From an uncultured Eubacteriales bacterium (GTDB lineage Bacteria; Bacillota_A; Clostridia; Oscillospirales; Oscillospiraceae): 36,050 bases of DNA. Location of the stretch: positions 1 through 36,050 of the forward strand of contig CATIYU010000104.1 in assembly GCA_949739085.1 (NCBI GenBank). The letters run 5' to 3'. A program made the position numbers and the translations under genes. Shown here piece by piece: positions 1-8,663 of this stretch. Every line of letters begins with the position of its first letter. The first letter of the stretch is position 1. The notes below the pieces were generated by a model. That model ran no database searches and was not told the origin of the DNA. It saw only the letters and a program-made list of their open reading frames with translations.

Positions 1-1
1 C

Positions 2-364
2 AAGACCTTCACCAAGGAGTCCCGTGCGGTCCTCAAGGGCGAGTACGGCGCGCTCCCCGGCAAGGTCAACAAGAAGGTCCGGGCCAAGGCCGGCATCAAG
101 CCGGAAGAGGTTGTGACCTGCCGTCCTGCGGACCTGCTGGAGCCGGAGCTGGAGAAGTACAAGGAGGAGTACAAGGACCTGGCGAAGAGCGAAGAAGATG
201 TGTTGAGCCTGGCCCTGTTCCCCCAGGTGGCCCCCAAGTTCCTGGCTTGGCGGGATGGTCCCCACGACACCCCTGCTGCTCCCTCCCCTGCCGCCCCCAA
301 AGCTGCCGCTCCCGCTGACCCCAATGCGGTTCGGGAACTGTATGTGGACGACAAGAGCCTCTAA
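2..364 (+). CDS. oadA: Oxaloacetate decarboxylase alpha / carboxyltransferase subunit, C-terminal end (partial)
   Basis: The gene enters from the left edge; only about the last 120 residues are visible. The frame reads through a carboxyltransferase C-terminal region (CRPADLLEPELEKYKEE, then EDVLSLALFPQVAPKFL), which is typical of oxaloacetate decarboxylase alpha and pyruvate carboxylase B subunits. These transfer carboxyl from oxaloacetate (or to pyruvate) via biotin. After it comes a short Ala/Pro-rich linker and the end VRELYVDDKSL. There is no biotinyl domain with an MKM motif, so the biotin carrier should be a separate protein, as in several clostridial Na+-pumping decarboxylases. A strong terminator follows 25 bases after the stop. 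The family is fairly sure; the choice between oxaloacetate decarboxylase and pyruvate carboxylase subunit cannot be made from this piece. Confidence 0.75.
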   Translation, partial: KTFTKESRAVLKGEYGALPGKVNKKVRAKAGIKPEEVVTCRPADLLEPELEKYKEEYKDLAKSEEDVLSLALFPQVAPKFLAWRDGPHDTPAAPSPAAPKAAAPADPNAVRELYVDDKSL

Positions 365-389
365 GCGGTAATAGCAAAATATAGCTAAA

Positions 390-422
390 AACTGGTGCAG
401 CCGGATGCTGCGCCAGTTTTTT
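390..422 (+). terminator. Rho-independent terminator after oadA
   Basis: An 11-bp stem (AACTGGTGCAG / CTGCGCCAGTT, one G-U pair) with a 7-base loop runs into six T residues on the plus strand. It lies 25 bases after the oadA stop. Confidence 0.9.
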
Positions 423-467
423 CCTGTCTTCTCTGGTAGGCATATTTCTTTGGTTATGAAAGCGCAG

Positions 468-503
468 AGAGGGGCTGTAAAACTTCAGTTTTGCAGCCCC
501 TCT
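468..503 (-). terminator. Long perfect hairpin after spoIVB (possible terminator)
   Basis: Two 17-base arms (468-484 and 487-503) are complementary with a single G-U pair and a two-base centre. It lies 11 bases past the spoIVB stop, between convergent genes. It has no T-run after the stem on either strand, although the arms contain A/T runs near the apex. It may end transcription from spoIVB or protect the mRNA 3' end; the function is inferred from its position. Confidence 0.55.
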
Positions 504-514
504 AGCTGCGGTCT

Positions 515-1537
515 CTACCGTCCCGCTTCTGCCAACATATTCTCAATCAGGATGCCGTAGCCTTTTGTTGGTTCGTTAATCATCACATGGGTTACTGCAC
601 CCACCAGCTTGCCGTCCTGCAAAATCGGACTGCCACTCATCCCTTGAACAATACCGCCTGTCTGCTGGATAAGACGCTGGTCAGTGACCTGGACCAGCAG
701 GTTCTGCACATCCTCTGTGCCCAGCACCCGGGAGATTTCGATGTCGTACTCCTCCACCCTGTCCCCGCTGACGTTGGCAAGAATGATAGCAGGTCCGGCG
801 TGGACCTCTCCAGGCCCGGCCACCGGCACCGCTTCGCTATCCGCAAAGCCGCTGCCGTCCATTACGCCAAAGACACCTCGGTCTGTGTTGGCATAGAGCC
901 GCCCCATGTCGCGGGATAGATCAAAATTACCCCGCAGCTCGCCAGGCTCTCCCGCGCTGCCAGGCTTCACCGCCTTTACGGTAGCGTCCATCACAGACCC
1001 ATCCCCCAGAGGCATCAAGAGCCCTGTGTCGGTGTCGGTAATACCGTGGCCCAATGCCCCGAAGGCACCAGTAGCGGGGTCATAGAACGTGACGGTTCCA
1101 ATTCCCGCCATGCTGTCTCGAATCCAGGCCCCTAGCCGGTAGGCTCCATCCTCGCCTAAAACGGGCTCCGCCGCTAGAGTCAGAGTCTCGCCGTCCCGAG
1201 AGACGAGCAGCCGCACCTTGCCGCCGCATTGCAGCAGCTCAGCAAATTGCTCTGAGCTCTCCACCTCAGCTCCGTTGGCCTGTTCGATCACATCTCCCAC
1301 CTGTAGGCCACAGTCCACCCCCGGCGTGGAGACACCCTGGCTGGTCTCCACCTCCGCAAGGCCAATGACCACTACGCCGTCGGCAAAGAGCTTAATCCCG
1401 ATGGTGTGTCCCACTGGGATCAGGCTCTCCACCTCCAGCACGGCGCTGGCGGGCTGAAGCAGCCCCAGCAACGAGGAAATGCAGATGAGGCCGCTGAGAA
1501 AAAAAGCTCGGCCTCCCTTCCTGTTCCACTTGGCCAT
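515..1537 (-). CDS. spoIVB: SpoIVB serine peptidase (stage IV sporulation protein B)
   Basis: SpoIVB (peptidase S55) is made in the forespore and cleaves SpoIVFA to switch on pro-sigma-K processing. An N-terminal membrane/signal segment is followed by a PDZ region around GLQVGDVIEQANG, then the peptidase domain. The triad is visible: His in ALGHG, Asp in VTDQRL, 15 residues before the Ser of GMSGSP (about H164, D286 and S301 from this start). The C-terminal THVMINEPTKGYG is the family signature. The protein is about 340 residues, shorter than the 426 of B. subtilis, mainly at the N-terminus. A GTG at 1549 would add four residues, but the purine-rich AAAGGGG fits the ATG at 1537 better. It lies downstream of ftsZ beyond a terminator, so it should have its own, probably forespore-specific, promoter; I did not find a convincing one. 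Confidence 0.93.
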   Translation of the reverse strand: MAKWNRKGGRAFFLSGLICISSLLGLLQPASAVLEVESLIPVGHTIGIKLFADGVVVIGLAEVETSQGVSTPGVDCGLQVGDVIEQANGAEVESSEQFAELLQCGGKVRLLVSRDGETLTLAAEPVLGEDGAYRLGAWIRDSMAGIGTVTFYDPATGAFGALGHGITDTDTGLLMPLGDGSVMDATVKAVKPGSAGEPGELRGNFDLSRDMGRLYANTDRGVFGVMDGSGFADSEAVPVAGPGEVHAGPAIILANVSGDRVEEYDIEISRVLGTEDVQNLLVQVTDQRLIQQTGGIVQGMSGSPILQDGKLVGAVTHVMINEPTKGYGILIENMLAEAGR

Positions 1538-1687
1538 CCATTTCACCACCCCTTTCCCAAATTTTGCTGTCGAATCGTGCAGGCAGCGACATTACTTTAT
1601 GTGGATTCGGGCAGAATACTCTCTGCAGCAATTTGAAAAATGCGGGGGCATTGGTATAAAAAATCCTGTAGAATGCCATCATTCCTG

Positions 1688-1724
1688 AAAAAAACTCCCC
1701 CACACAGGCAGACCTGTGGGGGGG
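1688..1724 (-). terminator. Rho-independent terminator after ftsZ
   Basis: On the minus strand a GC-rich stem (CCCCCCACAGG / CCTGTGTGGGGG with one mismatch or bulge, short CTG-containing loop) is followed by AG and seven T residues. It starts 27 bases past the ftsZ stop and separates ftsZ from spoIVB. Confidence 0.9.
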
Positions 1725-1751
1725 ATGAAAGGATTGGATCTCTGAGGAGTA

Positions 1752-2861
1752 CTACCTATCGTTGTTAAAAATTTTTAAAATATCCACAAAGGGATCGTCA
1801 TCGTCCTCTTTTTTCTCCTCCTCAGACTGCGATTTCAGCAGGTCATTAAACTTGTCCCGGCTGTCCCCGCCGGTCATGTTGATAACTTTGCCCTCCACGC
1901 TCCGCTTCTCGTCGAAGCCAGTGGCAATGACGGTGACCCGGATTTCGTCCTCCATAGTTTCGTCGAATGCCGCGCCGAAGATGGTCAGCGCGTCCGGATG
2001 TACTGCGGCCTGCACCAGAGAGGCAGCCTGATCCACTTCGTCCAGATCCATATCCATAGAGCCGGTGACGTTGATAAGAATACCCCGGGCCCCATTGATA
2101 GAGGTTTCCAGCAGAGGGCTGGAGATGGCCAGCTGAGCGGCCTCCTCGGCCTTGCCCTTGCCCGCAGCCCGGCCCACGCCCATGTGGGCCAGCCCCGCGT
2201 CCTTCATGACGGCGGTGACATCGGCAAAGTCCAGGTTGATGAACCCGGTGTCCCGGATGAGCTCAGAGATAGACATAACCGCTTGCCGTAAAACGTCGTC
2301 CGCGATTTCAAAGGCATTGGCAAAGGTAATCTTCTGATCAGTGGCGTGCTTGAGCCGCTCGTTGGGAATGATGACCAGGGAATCCACCTTGTTGCGCAGG
2401 TCCTCAATGCCCTTCTCCGCCTGCATCATCCGCCGCCGCCCTTCAAAGGCAAAGGGCTTTGTGACCACGCCCACGGTAAGAATGCCCTGCTCCTTGGCGG
2501 TCTCTGCCACAATGGGAGCCGCGCCGGTGCCGGTGCCGCCCCCCATACCAGCGGTAATAAACACCATATCGGTGTCCTCCAGGGCCTTGGTAATCTGGCT
2601 GCGGCTCTCCTCAGCGGATTTGCGGCCCACCTCCGGGTCGGAACCTGCACCCTGGCCGTGGGTCAGCTTTTCGCCAATCTGGATTTTATATCCCGCGCTG
2701 GAAACATTCAGCGCCTGCTTGTCCGTATTGATGGCGACAAAGTCCACGCCGCCTACGCCGGAGCGGACCATGCGGTTGACAACGTTGTTGCCGCCGCCGC
2801 CCACGCCGATTACCTTAATCTTTACCACGCTATCCGGCGCAGTTACCAATTCAAATGCCAT
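1752..2861 (-). CDS. ftsZ: Cell division GTPase FtsZ
   Basis: FtsZ is the tubulin-like GTPase that polymerises into the cytokinetic Z-ring. It shows the N-terminal nucleotide motif GVGGGGNN (about 19-26), the tubulin signature GGGTGTG (107-113) and the T7 loop NLDFADV (about 209-215). The start is the ATG at 2861, which has GGAGGA 7-8 bases upstream; an upstream in-frame codon would swallow this ribosome binding site. Length is 369 residues, normal for the family. After an acidic linker ([10 protein letters not shown]) the C-terminal peptide reads [14 protein letters not shown], a variant of the common IPxFLRxR tail that binds FtsA, SepF or ZipA. No ftsA lies next to it. It has its own sigma-A promoter 85-113 bases upstream of the start and a strong terminator. 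Confidence 0.98.
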   Translation of the reverse strand: MAFELVTAPDSVVKIKVIGVGGGGNNVVNRMVRSGVGGVDFVAINTDKQALNVSSAGYKIQIGEKLTHGQGAGSDPEVGRKSAEESRSQITKALEDTDMVFITAGMGGGTGTGAAPIVAETAKEQGILTVGVVTKPFAFEGRRRMMQAEKGIEDLRNKVDSLVIIPNERLKHATDQKITFANAFEIADDVLRQAVMSISELIRDTGFINLDFADVTAVMKDAGLAHMGVGRAAGKGKAEEAAQLAISSPLLETSINGARGILINVTGSMDMDLDEVDQAASLVQAAVHPDALTIFGAAFDETMEDEIRVTVIATGFDEKRSVEGKVINMTGGDSRDKFNDLLKSQSEEEKKEDDDDPFVDILKIFNNDR

Positions 2862-2945
2862 AGTGGAATCCTCCTGCCACAAATTATCTTCCGCATATTT
2901 GCAGGGGCCGCCGGCCCCGAAAAAAGCGCTAAGCCATTGGTTTTT

Positions 2946-2974
2946 ATTGTATGCCTTTTTTTAGAGGAGGTCAA
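2946..2974 (-). promoter_or_regulatory. Sigma-A promoter of ftsZ
   Basis: On the minus strand TTGACC, 17 bases, then TACAAT. The predicted start near 2939 gives a leader of about 78 bases with a small GC hairpin (2904-2918) before the ftsZ ribosome binding site. It lies in the 173-base gap between ftsQ and ftsZ, so ftsZ can be expressed apart from the cluster. Confidence 0.7.
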
Positions 2975-3034
2975 TAGCTGATTTCCTGTTTTTTTGAAAA
3001 TTTACAGCAAAACCCGTTGCCTGGAAAAATTTAC

Positions 3035-3826
3035 CTATCCAGCCTGCCCAGCGGTGGGGATAAATCGGACCTCGTTGTCATCCTTCATGGTCATGCGGAT
3101 CGTGCCCCGCTCGTTGGGCTCCAGCCGGGAGACGGCCTCAGCGAGGCAATGGAGCTTGAAGTCGAAGTCCGCGTCGTAAAAGAGCTCCACCTGGAAGCGC
3201 CCGTCGTACTCGAACAGCAGGATCTCCGGGTCCCGCAGGTCTATGCTGTCAGCCCGGTCCAGCATCCCCCGCTCCTCCAGGGCCTCCAGCAGGGCCCGCA
3301 GCTGCGCCGGGGTCATAGCGCAGCCCTCTGGTAACTCCAGAATCTTCCCCACCGCTGGGGACTCCGCTTCCACCCCCACAATAGGCAGGTACTCCTGAGC
3401 CGCCGGTTCCTCCGCCTGTTCCACCAGCTTTACCTTACCATTGGCGGTCAGGCACAGAAGCCAATAGCCCCCCGCGCCCTGAATAGAGGCCACCGCCTGG
3501 GTCTCCGTTACCTCAATTAGCAGTGTATCGGGGAACTGCTGGTTAATCCGCACGTCTGTAATGTAGGGCAGTTGGGAGTAGATTCGCTCCGCGATGCCGC
3601 GTTTATCCAACAGGATCAGGTTGTCTCCCCGCTCCACCCCCGTGGCGGCAGCAATCACATCTGCCTGATACCGGCCCCCGCCAATGACAAGGACCTTGTC
3701 CACTTTGAAAAACAGCGTGAGAGCCGCCACAATGGCCGCGGCCGCCAGAAGGATGGAAAACGGCCGCAGCAGCCGCCCCAGGCTACCCCTGTGGCGGCGG
3801 CGGCGCGGTCTGCGTTTCTTGGGCAT
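3035..3826 (-). CDS. ftsQ: Cell division protein FtsQ/DivIB
   Basis: FtsQ/DivIB is a bitopic septal protein that links FtsL/FtsB and the FtsW-PBP synthase. It begins with a very basic cytoplasmic tail (PKKRRPRRRRH), one membrane segment (about 22-42, ILLAAAAIVAALTLFF), then a POTRA domain (VDKVLVIGGGRYQADVI to TLLIEVTETQAVASI) and a beta domain. Length is 263 residues. The ATG at 3826 is chosen because AAAGGTGAG precedes it; a GTG at 3853 is in frame but has a poorer site. Position between murA and ftsZ agrees with the role. Sequence conservation in this family is low, so topology and position carry much of the call. Confidence 0.9.
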   Translation of the reverse strand: MPKKRRPRRRRHRGSLGRLLRPFSILLAAAAIVAALTLFFKVDKVLVIGGGRYQADVIAAATGVERGDNLILLDKRGIAERIYSQLPYITDVRINQQFPDTLLIEVTETQAVASIQGAGGYWLLCLTANGKVKLVEQAEEPAAQEYLPIVGVEAESPAVGKILELPEGCAMTPAQLRALLEALEERGMLDRADSIDLRDPEILLFEYDGRFQVELFYDADFDFKLHCLAEAVSRLEPNERGTIRMTMKDDNEVRFIPTAGQAG

Positions 3827-3912
3827 CACTCTCACCTTTTCTTTGGTATTCACCTTTTTCTTTAGAGAAAAAGGATTAAAAAGAACTTAACGTCATCTTT
3901 TGGCCCAGAGAC

Positions 3913-5163
3913 TTACTCCAGCTGGATATCCGCCCCCAGCGCCGCAAGGTCTCTCACCGGGTCCTCATAGCCCCTCTGGATATGTTGTATGTCACCAATT
4001 CTGGTCTCGCCTCTGGCGGACAGTCCCGCCACCAGTAGCGCCGCCCCGCCCCGCAGGTCGGTAGCCCTGACCGGTGCGCCGCAGAGCTCAGATGTACCTG
4101 TCACCACCGCCACCCGTCCGGCGACGCTGATATCCGCCCCCATCCGCCGCAGTTCGTCTACGTGGCGGTACCGGTTCTCAAAGATGTTTTCTACAAACAC
4201 CGTGGCCCCGCTGCTCCGTAGCAGTGCCGCCATCAGCACCGCCTGAGCGTCTGTAGGGAAGCCGGGATAGGGAGCGGTCCTTACGGCGCTGATAGCCCGC
4301 AATCTTCCCTCCGACCGCAAGGCAATCCTCCCCTCTCCCCCGGAGACCCGGCACCCAGCCTCATGGAGTGCGGCAGTAACTGTAGAAAGGTGGCGGTAGT
4401 TGATATGCTGTAGCTCCACCTCTCCCCCTGCGGCGGCCACGGCGGACAGCCATGTAGCCGCCACAATCCGGTCAGGCATGATGCTGTAAGCCGCATCGTG
4501 TGTTTTCTGCCGTCCGGCAATACAGATGGTAGAGCTTCCCGCTCCCCGCACCTTACAGCCTATGGCACACAGGAAATTTTGCAGGTCCACAATCTCTGGC
4601 TCCCTGGCGGCGTTTACCAGCAGCGTCTCGCCCTCCGCACCACAGGCGGCAAGAATAGCGTTCTCCGTGGCCCCCACACTGGGGATGCCCAAGGCAATCT
4701 CACGGCCCTCCATCCGTTGGGCGGTGCAACGCAGGCGTCCCCCCTCCTCACGCAGCTCTGCCCCCAGCTTCCGTAAAGTAGTCAAGTGCAGGTCTATGGG
4801 CCGGGGCCCCAGCTCGCACCCGCCGGGATAGCTCAACTCCGCCCACCCCAATCGAGCCAGAATGGCTCCCAAAAAGATGACTGAGGAACGCATTTCCCGC
4901 ATCAGGTGGTCAGGGATGTCCCAATGGGCCATAGGCGCGGCGTCCACCACCAGTTCCTCCCCCTCCCAGCGGGCTTTACAGCCCAGGTGCCGGAGGATGC
5001 GGATGCTTGCCTCTACGTCGCTGAGATGGGGACATCCCCGCAGCACGGTTTGTCCTGGGTGGAGGATCGTCGCCGCCAGGATGGGCAGGACGCTGTTCTT
5101 TGCCCCCTGGACTTGCAGCGCTCCCTCCAGCCTGCCTCCGCCTTGGATGATAATTTCGCTCAT
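3913..5163 (-). CDS. murA: UDP-N-acetylglucosamine 1-carboxyvinyltransferase MurA
   Basis: MurA transfers enolpyruvate from phosphoenolpyruvate to UDP-GlcNAc, the first committed step of peptidoglycan synthesis, in the cytoplasm. The N-terminus GALQVQGAKNSVLP holds the catalytic Lys22-Asn23 pair, and PGGCELGPRPIDLHL holds the active-site loop Cys (C116), the residue that fosfomycin alkylates. EPSP-synthase-like repeats continue to the end (FPTDAQAVLMAAL, FENRYRHVDELRRMGADI). Length is 416 residues, normal. The start at 5163 follows GGAGGGG by 6-7 bases. It sits between murG and ftsQ, where many bacteria have murC/murB. A Cys in the loop means it should be fosfomycin-sensitive by this route, an inference. 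Confidence 0.96.
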   Translation of the reverse strand: MSEIIIQGGGRLEGALQVQGAKNSVLPILAATILHPGQTVLRGCPHLSDVEASIRILRHLGCKARWEGEELVVDAAPMAHWDIPDHLMREMRSSVIFLGAILARLGWAELSYPGGCELGPRPIDLHLTTLRKLGAELREEGGRLRCTAQRMEGREIALGIPSVGATENAILAACGAEGETLLVNAAREPEIVDLQNFLCAIGCKVRGAGSSTICIAGRQKTHDAAYSIMPDRIVAATWLSAVAAAGGEVELQHINYRHLSTVTAALHEAGCRVSGGEGRIALRSEGRLRAISAVRTAPYPGFPTDAQAVLMAALLRSSGATVFVENIFENRYRHVDELRRMGADISVAGRVAVVTGTSELCGAPVRATDLRGGAALLVAGLSARGETRIGDIQHIQRGYEDPVRDLAALGADIQLE

Positions 5164-5226
5164 AAATACCCCTCCGCACATGGATTTTGATAAACTAATC
5201 CATGGTATGCGGTGGGGAAAAAACTG

Positions 5227-6360
5227 CTACTTTCGCTTTTTGCCCCTCAGGGACGTCACCGCCGTATAGATTTTTTCCGCTGCGTCCACGCTCCCTAGGG
5301 TGGCCATGGCCGAGCTCATCTGTTTTCTCCGTTCTGGGTCTTGGAGTATGCCGCAGGCGGTCTCATAGAGCAGCTTCCCGCTGGAGTCCTTCTCCAGCAC
5401 CATTACCGCCCCGCCTGCGTCCGCCAGAACCCGGGCGTTGTGCTCCTGGTGGTTACCCACCACGTTGGGGGACGGCACAATGACGGCCGGTTCTCCTAAG
5501 GCGGTCAGCTCACTGATGGTGCTGGCCCCGGCCCGGCAGATGACCAGGTCTGCCGCACGCATTAACGTGCCCATATCCTGAATATATTCCCGGACATCCA
5601 ACTCCGGTATTTTACTCAGCTCTACCCCAGCCTCCGCCAGATACTGGTTCATGTGCTTACAACCCATGGTCCCGGCCCCGTGGACATGATGGAAAGGCAG
5701 TGTCTTTGCCTCCAAGGCCATAAACTGGGCGATCTGGCGGTTCATTTCCGCCGCCCCCAGACTTCCCCAAAAGGATACCACCAAAGGCCTGCCGTCATTC
5801 AGACCTAGCCTCTCCTTGGCCTCCCGTTTGGTCAGTGCAAAGAAGTCCCCCCGCACTGGGGTTCCTGTGACCATCACCTTATCCGGATGCTTGTAGTTTT
5901 TCCGGCACTCCTCAAATCCAACCATGATGAGGTCCGTATGCCCCTCCAGCAGGCGAGTGGTGAGGCCGGGGATGGCGTTGGACTCGTGGATAGCGGTAGG
6001 GATGCCCATTTTAGACGCGGCGCGTATCATGGGATAGCTGGCATAGCCGCCAGTGCCCACCACCAGGTCCGCCGGGAACTCCCGCAGCAGCGCCCGGGCC
6101 TCCCCAGGGGAACGTAGCAGGTTACGCATTGAGATGAGGTTGTGGCGAATTTCCTTGGGCTTCAGAGACCGGTGGAAGCTGGATACCTCCACCGTCCGGA
6201 ACGGCCAGCCCGCCGTTTCGATTAGAGTCCGTTCCATCCCCCGGCGGGCCCCCACGAAGAGGATTTCGCTCTCCGGCCGACGGGCCTTGATGAGTCCCGC
6301 CAGGGCCAGGGCCGGGTTTACGTGGCCCGCTGTGCCGCCGCAGGTGAAAATGACTTTCAT
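5227..6360 (-). CDS. murG: Lipid II synthase MurG (UDP-GlcNAc transferase)
   Basis: MurG adds GlcNAc from UDP-GlcNAc to lipid I on the inner membrane face, giving lipid II. The N-terminal glycine loop CGGTAGHVNPA (about 7-17) and the second loop VGTGGYASYP (101-110) are clear, as is the donor site RAGASTISEL. The third loop, normally GGSQGA, reads WGSLGA here (198-203). Length is 377 residues. The ATG at 6360 has GGGAGGG about 10 bases upstream; a GTG at 6366, directly after the ftsW stop, is too close to that site. It is 6 bases from ftsW and surely co-transcribed. Confidence 0.96.
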   Translation of the reverse strand: MKVIFTCGGTAGHVNPALALAGLIKARRPESEILFVGARRGMERTLIETAGWPFRTVEVSSFHRSLKPKEIRHNLISMRNLLRSPGEARALLREFPADLVVGTGGYASYPMIRAASKMGIPTAIHESNAIPGLTTRLLEGHTDLIMVGFEECRKNYKHPDKVMVTGTPVRGDFFALTKREAKERLGLNDGRPLVVSFWGSLGAAEMNRQIAQFMALEAKTLPFHHVHGAGTMGCKHMNQYLAEAGVELSKIPELDVREYIQDMGTLMRAADLVICRAGASTISELTALGEPAVIVPSPNVVGNHQEHNARVLADAGGAVMVLEKDSSGKLLYETACGILQDPERRKQMSSAMATLGSVDAAEKIYTAVTSLRGKKRK

Positions 6361-6366
6361 GTACAC

Positions 6367-7608
6367 TTACCCTCCCTTCGGCGCGGGTATCTGCCTGGAC
6401 ACCGAGAGCACCACGCCCACTTCCACCAGCTGAATGGCTAGGGCTGTACCACCATAACTGAAAAAGGGCAGGGAGATGCCCGTAGCAGGGATGAGGTTTG
6501 TGACCACGGCGATATTCAGAAACGTTTGGAGGGCGATTTGGGTGGTAACGCCCACGATGAGGAGGCTTCCGAACCGGTCTCTTGCGTGGATGGCCAGCCA
6601 GAATCCCCGCATGATGAACATGGCGAAGAGGATCATGATGAGGGTTGCCCCCACCAAACCCAATTCCTCAAAAACCACAGCGAAGATGAAGTCGTTGTGC
6701 TCCTCTGGGAGGTACATAAATTTCTGGCGGCTCTTACCAAGCCCCACCCCCAGCAACCCACCAGAGCCCACAGTAATTAGGCTTTGAATGACCTGGTAGG
6801 CGTCCCCCTGCTGGGTGGCCAGGTCGCCGCCAAAGGGGTCCTTCCATACGCCAATGCGGGCGGCGTTGTAGTCGATGGACTTCATGATGTTCTCTACAAT
6901 GTCGGTGAAGGTCAGAAGATAGGATGCTGCGGCCAAACCGGACACACCAGCCGCAATCCACCCCCAGTGGATGCCGCCCACCACCATCATGGCCGCACCG
7001 ATGCCTGCCAGCAGCAGTGCGCCGGAGAAGTGAGGTTCCTTCAGCGTCAGAAGGGCGATCACCGCCAGAATGATAATGTGGGGCAGAAAGCCCTCCTTAA
7101 AGGTACGCATTTTCTCCCGCTTCTTGGAGATGGACTGGGCGAAATAGACGATAAGTCCCAGCTTCGCCACCTCCGATGGCTGGAACTGCCCCGCGTCGAT
7201 ACCGGGAATTCCCAGCCATCGGGTGGCCCCGTTGCGGGTAATACCTACCCCAGGGATGAGCACCAGCACCAACAATGCGATAGAGATGACGATTCCCAGC
7301 CGGGCCAGCCCCTCAAAGCGGTGATAATTGATCTTCGACACCCACAGCATGGCGAAAATTCCCAGGCCAGCAAAGCCTACCTGCCGTTTGAAAAAGTACA
7401 GCGCGTCATAGTGGCAGTTCTTGGACGCTTGGGCGGAGGGAAAGCTGGCAGAGAGCAGCATGATGAGTCCGATGCTCAAAAGCAGCAGCGCCAACAGCAG
7501 AAACGGCAGGTCCATGGGGCCCCGGGCGGCCTCCCAGGCCTCCCGCTCTTTCCGGCGGCGCTCCCGCTCCTTCTGCTTTTTCAATTGCCGGTATTCCTCT
7601 CTGGTCAA
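6367..7608 (-). CDS. ftsW: SEDS peptidoglycan glycosyltransferase FtsW (SpoVE-like)
   Basis: FtsW/RodA/SpoVE proteins polymerise lipid II together with a class B PBP. The protein has a charged cytoplasmic N-terminus (KKQKERERRRKE), about ten membrane segments, and the SEDS signatures QFQPSEVAKLG, a long loop with YLPEEHNDFIFAVVFEELG, and PATGISLPFFSYGG near the end. Length is 413 residues. The start is a TTG at 7608 with GGAGG 8 bases upstream; no better codon is near. It is the only SEDS gene in the window and lies in the same cluster as the only PBP. Whether it serves division (FtsW) or also the spore cortex (SpoVE) cannot be told from sequence alone. Confidence 0.95.
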   Translation of the reverse strand: MTREEYRQLKKQKERERRRKEREAWEAARGPMDLPFLLLALLLLSIGLIMLLSASFPSAQASKNCHYDALYFFKRQVGFAGLGIFAMLWVSKINYHRFEGLARLGIVISIALLVLVLIPGVGITRNGATRWLGIPGIDAGQFQPSEVAKLGLIVYFAQSISKKREKMRTFKEGFLPHIIILAVIALLTLKEPHFSGALLLAGIGAAMMVVGGIHWGWIAAGVSGLAAASYLLTFTDIVENIMKSIDYNAARIGVWKDPFGGDLATQQGDAYQVIQSLITVGSGGLLGVGLGKSRQKFMYLPEEHNDFIFAVVFEELGLVGATLIMILFAMFIMRGFWLAIHARDRFGSLLIVGVTTQIALQTFLNIAVVTNLIPATGISLPFFSYGGTALAIQLVEVGVVLSVSRQIPAPKGG

Positions 7609-7642
7609 AGGCTCTCCCTCCTCTCCGGGAACAATAGGTATT

Positions 7643-8629
7643 TTATATGACGCGGTCCATCACGCCCAACAGCGCCAGGGCGCAGAAAAGGGTGGATACG
7701 GCGGTAAACACCGTGACAATCTTGATTTCGCTCCACCCGCACATCTCAAAGTGGTGGTGGATCGGGGCCATTTTGAAGACGCGTTTGCCATGGCTCAGCT
7801 TGAAGTAAGTGACCTGGATAATGTCGGACAGCGTCTCCACGATGTAGATAATCCCCACCAGCAGCAAGATGAGGGGCATATCAAAAGCAAAGGCCATGCC
7901 CGCCACCGCGCCCCCCAGAAAGAGGGACCCCGTGTCGCCCATGAACACCTTGGCCGGGTGGGCGTTGAAGATCAGGAACGCCAGCAATCCTCCCAGCAGT
8001 GCCCCGGCGAAAATTCCCAGCTGAGTGTAGCCCCACCAGGTGGCGGCGGAGACGAAGAACAAGGCCACCGGAATGGACACCGAGGTGCTCAGACCATCCA
8101 GACCGTCGGTGATGTTCACCGCGTTTACCGTACCCACCACCACAAAGGCCGCGAACACCATATATAGCGGCCAGCTCAGGGCGATGCTGATATTGAGGAA
8201 CGGAACATACACGTTCGGCGTCAGCCGTCCCTCGTAGCGCATGAGCATCAGGAACAGAATCGCCGCCGCCAACTGGAGCAGGAACTTTTGCAGGGCTGTC
8301 AGGCCCAGATTCTGGTGCCGCTTCACCTTCTCGTAGTCGTCCAGGAAGCCGATGGCTCCAAAAACCAGGGCAAACAGGAATACATACACATGGGAGAAAT
8401 CCCCCGCCGCCATCCCGGACCAGCCGATGGTCAGGATGGAGATGCCTATGCCGATAATGAACATCAGCCCGCCCATGGTAGGGGTGCCCGCCTTGGTAGC
8501 GTGCCACTTGGGCCCCACCTCCCGAATTTCCTGTCCCGCCTTCAGACGGCGCAGGCCGGGGAGGATTACCTTTCCGCCCAGCAGCGCCGTTAGAGCAAAG
8601 CTGAGGACACACGCAACAATCATTTCCAT
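7643..8629 (-). CDS. mraY: Phospho-N-acetylmuramoyl-pentapeptide transferase MraY
   Basis: MraY moves phospho-MurNAc-pentapeptide to undecaprenyl phosphate, making lipid I. Visible family features are KAGTPTMGG (about residue 50), the catalytic Asp pair in GFLDDYEKVK, the NITDGLDGL loop, FMGDTGSL, and the HHHFE histidines near the C-terminus. Around ten membrane segments are present. The reading frame opens much further upstream, but the ATG at 8629 (MEMIVACVLSF) is preceded by GAGGGAGAA and gives 328 residues, the normal length. It follows murE by 34 bases; murF, which usually lies between them, is not there. Confidence 0.97.
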   Translation of the reverse strand: MEMIVACVLSFALTALLGGKVILPGLRRLKAGQEIREVGPKWHATKAGTPTMGGLMFIIGIGISILTIGWSGMAAGDFSHVYVFLFALVFGAIGFLDDYEKVKRHQNLGLTALQKFLLQLAAAILFLMLMRYEGRLTPNVYVPFLNISIALSWPLYMVFAAFVVVGTVNAVNITDGLDGLSTSVSIPVALFFVSAATWWGYTQLGIFAGALLGGLLAFLIFNAHPAKVFMGDTGSLFLGGAVAGMAFAFDMPLILLLVGIIYIVETLSDIIQVTYFKLSHGKRVFKMAPIHHHFEMCGWSEIKIVTVFTAVSTLFCALALLGVMDRVI

Positions 8630-8663
8630 AGCCGTTCTCCCTCTCGCCTGACGCGGCGCAGCG

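Noticed and set aside
1550..1690. Sigma-G-like promoter before spoIVB
   Set aside because: GTATT and CATAAAG elements can be found, but spacing and -10 sequence fit the forespore consensus poorly.
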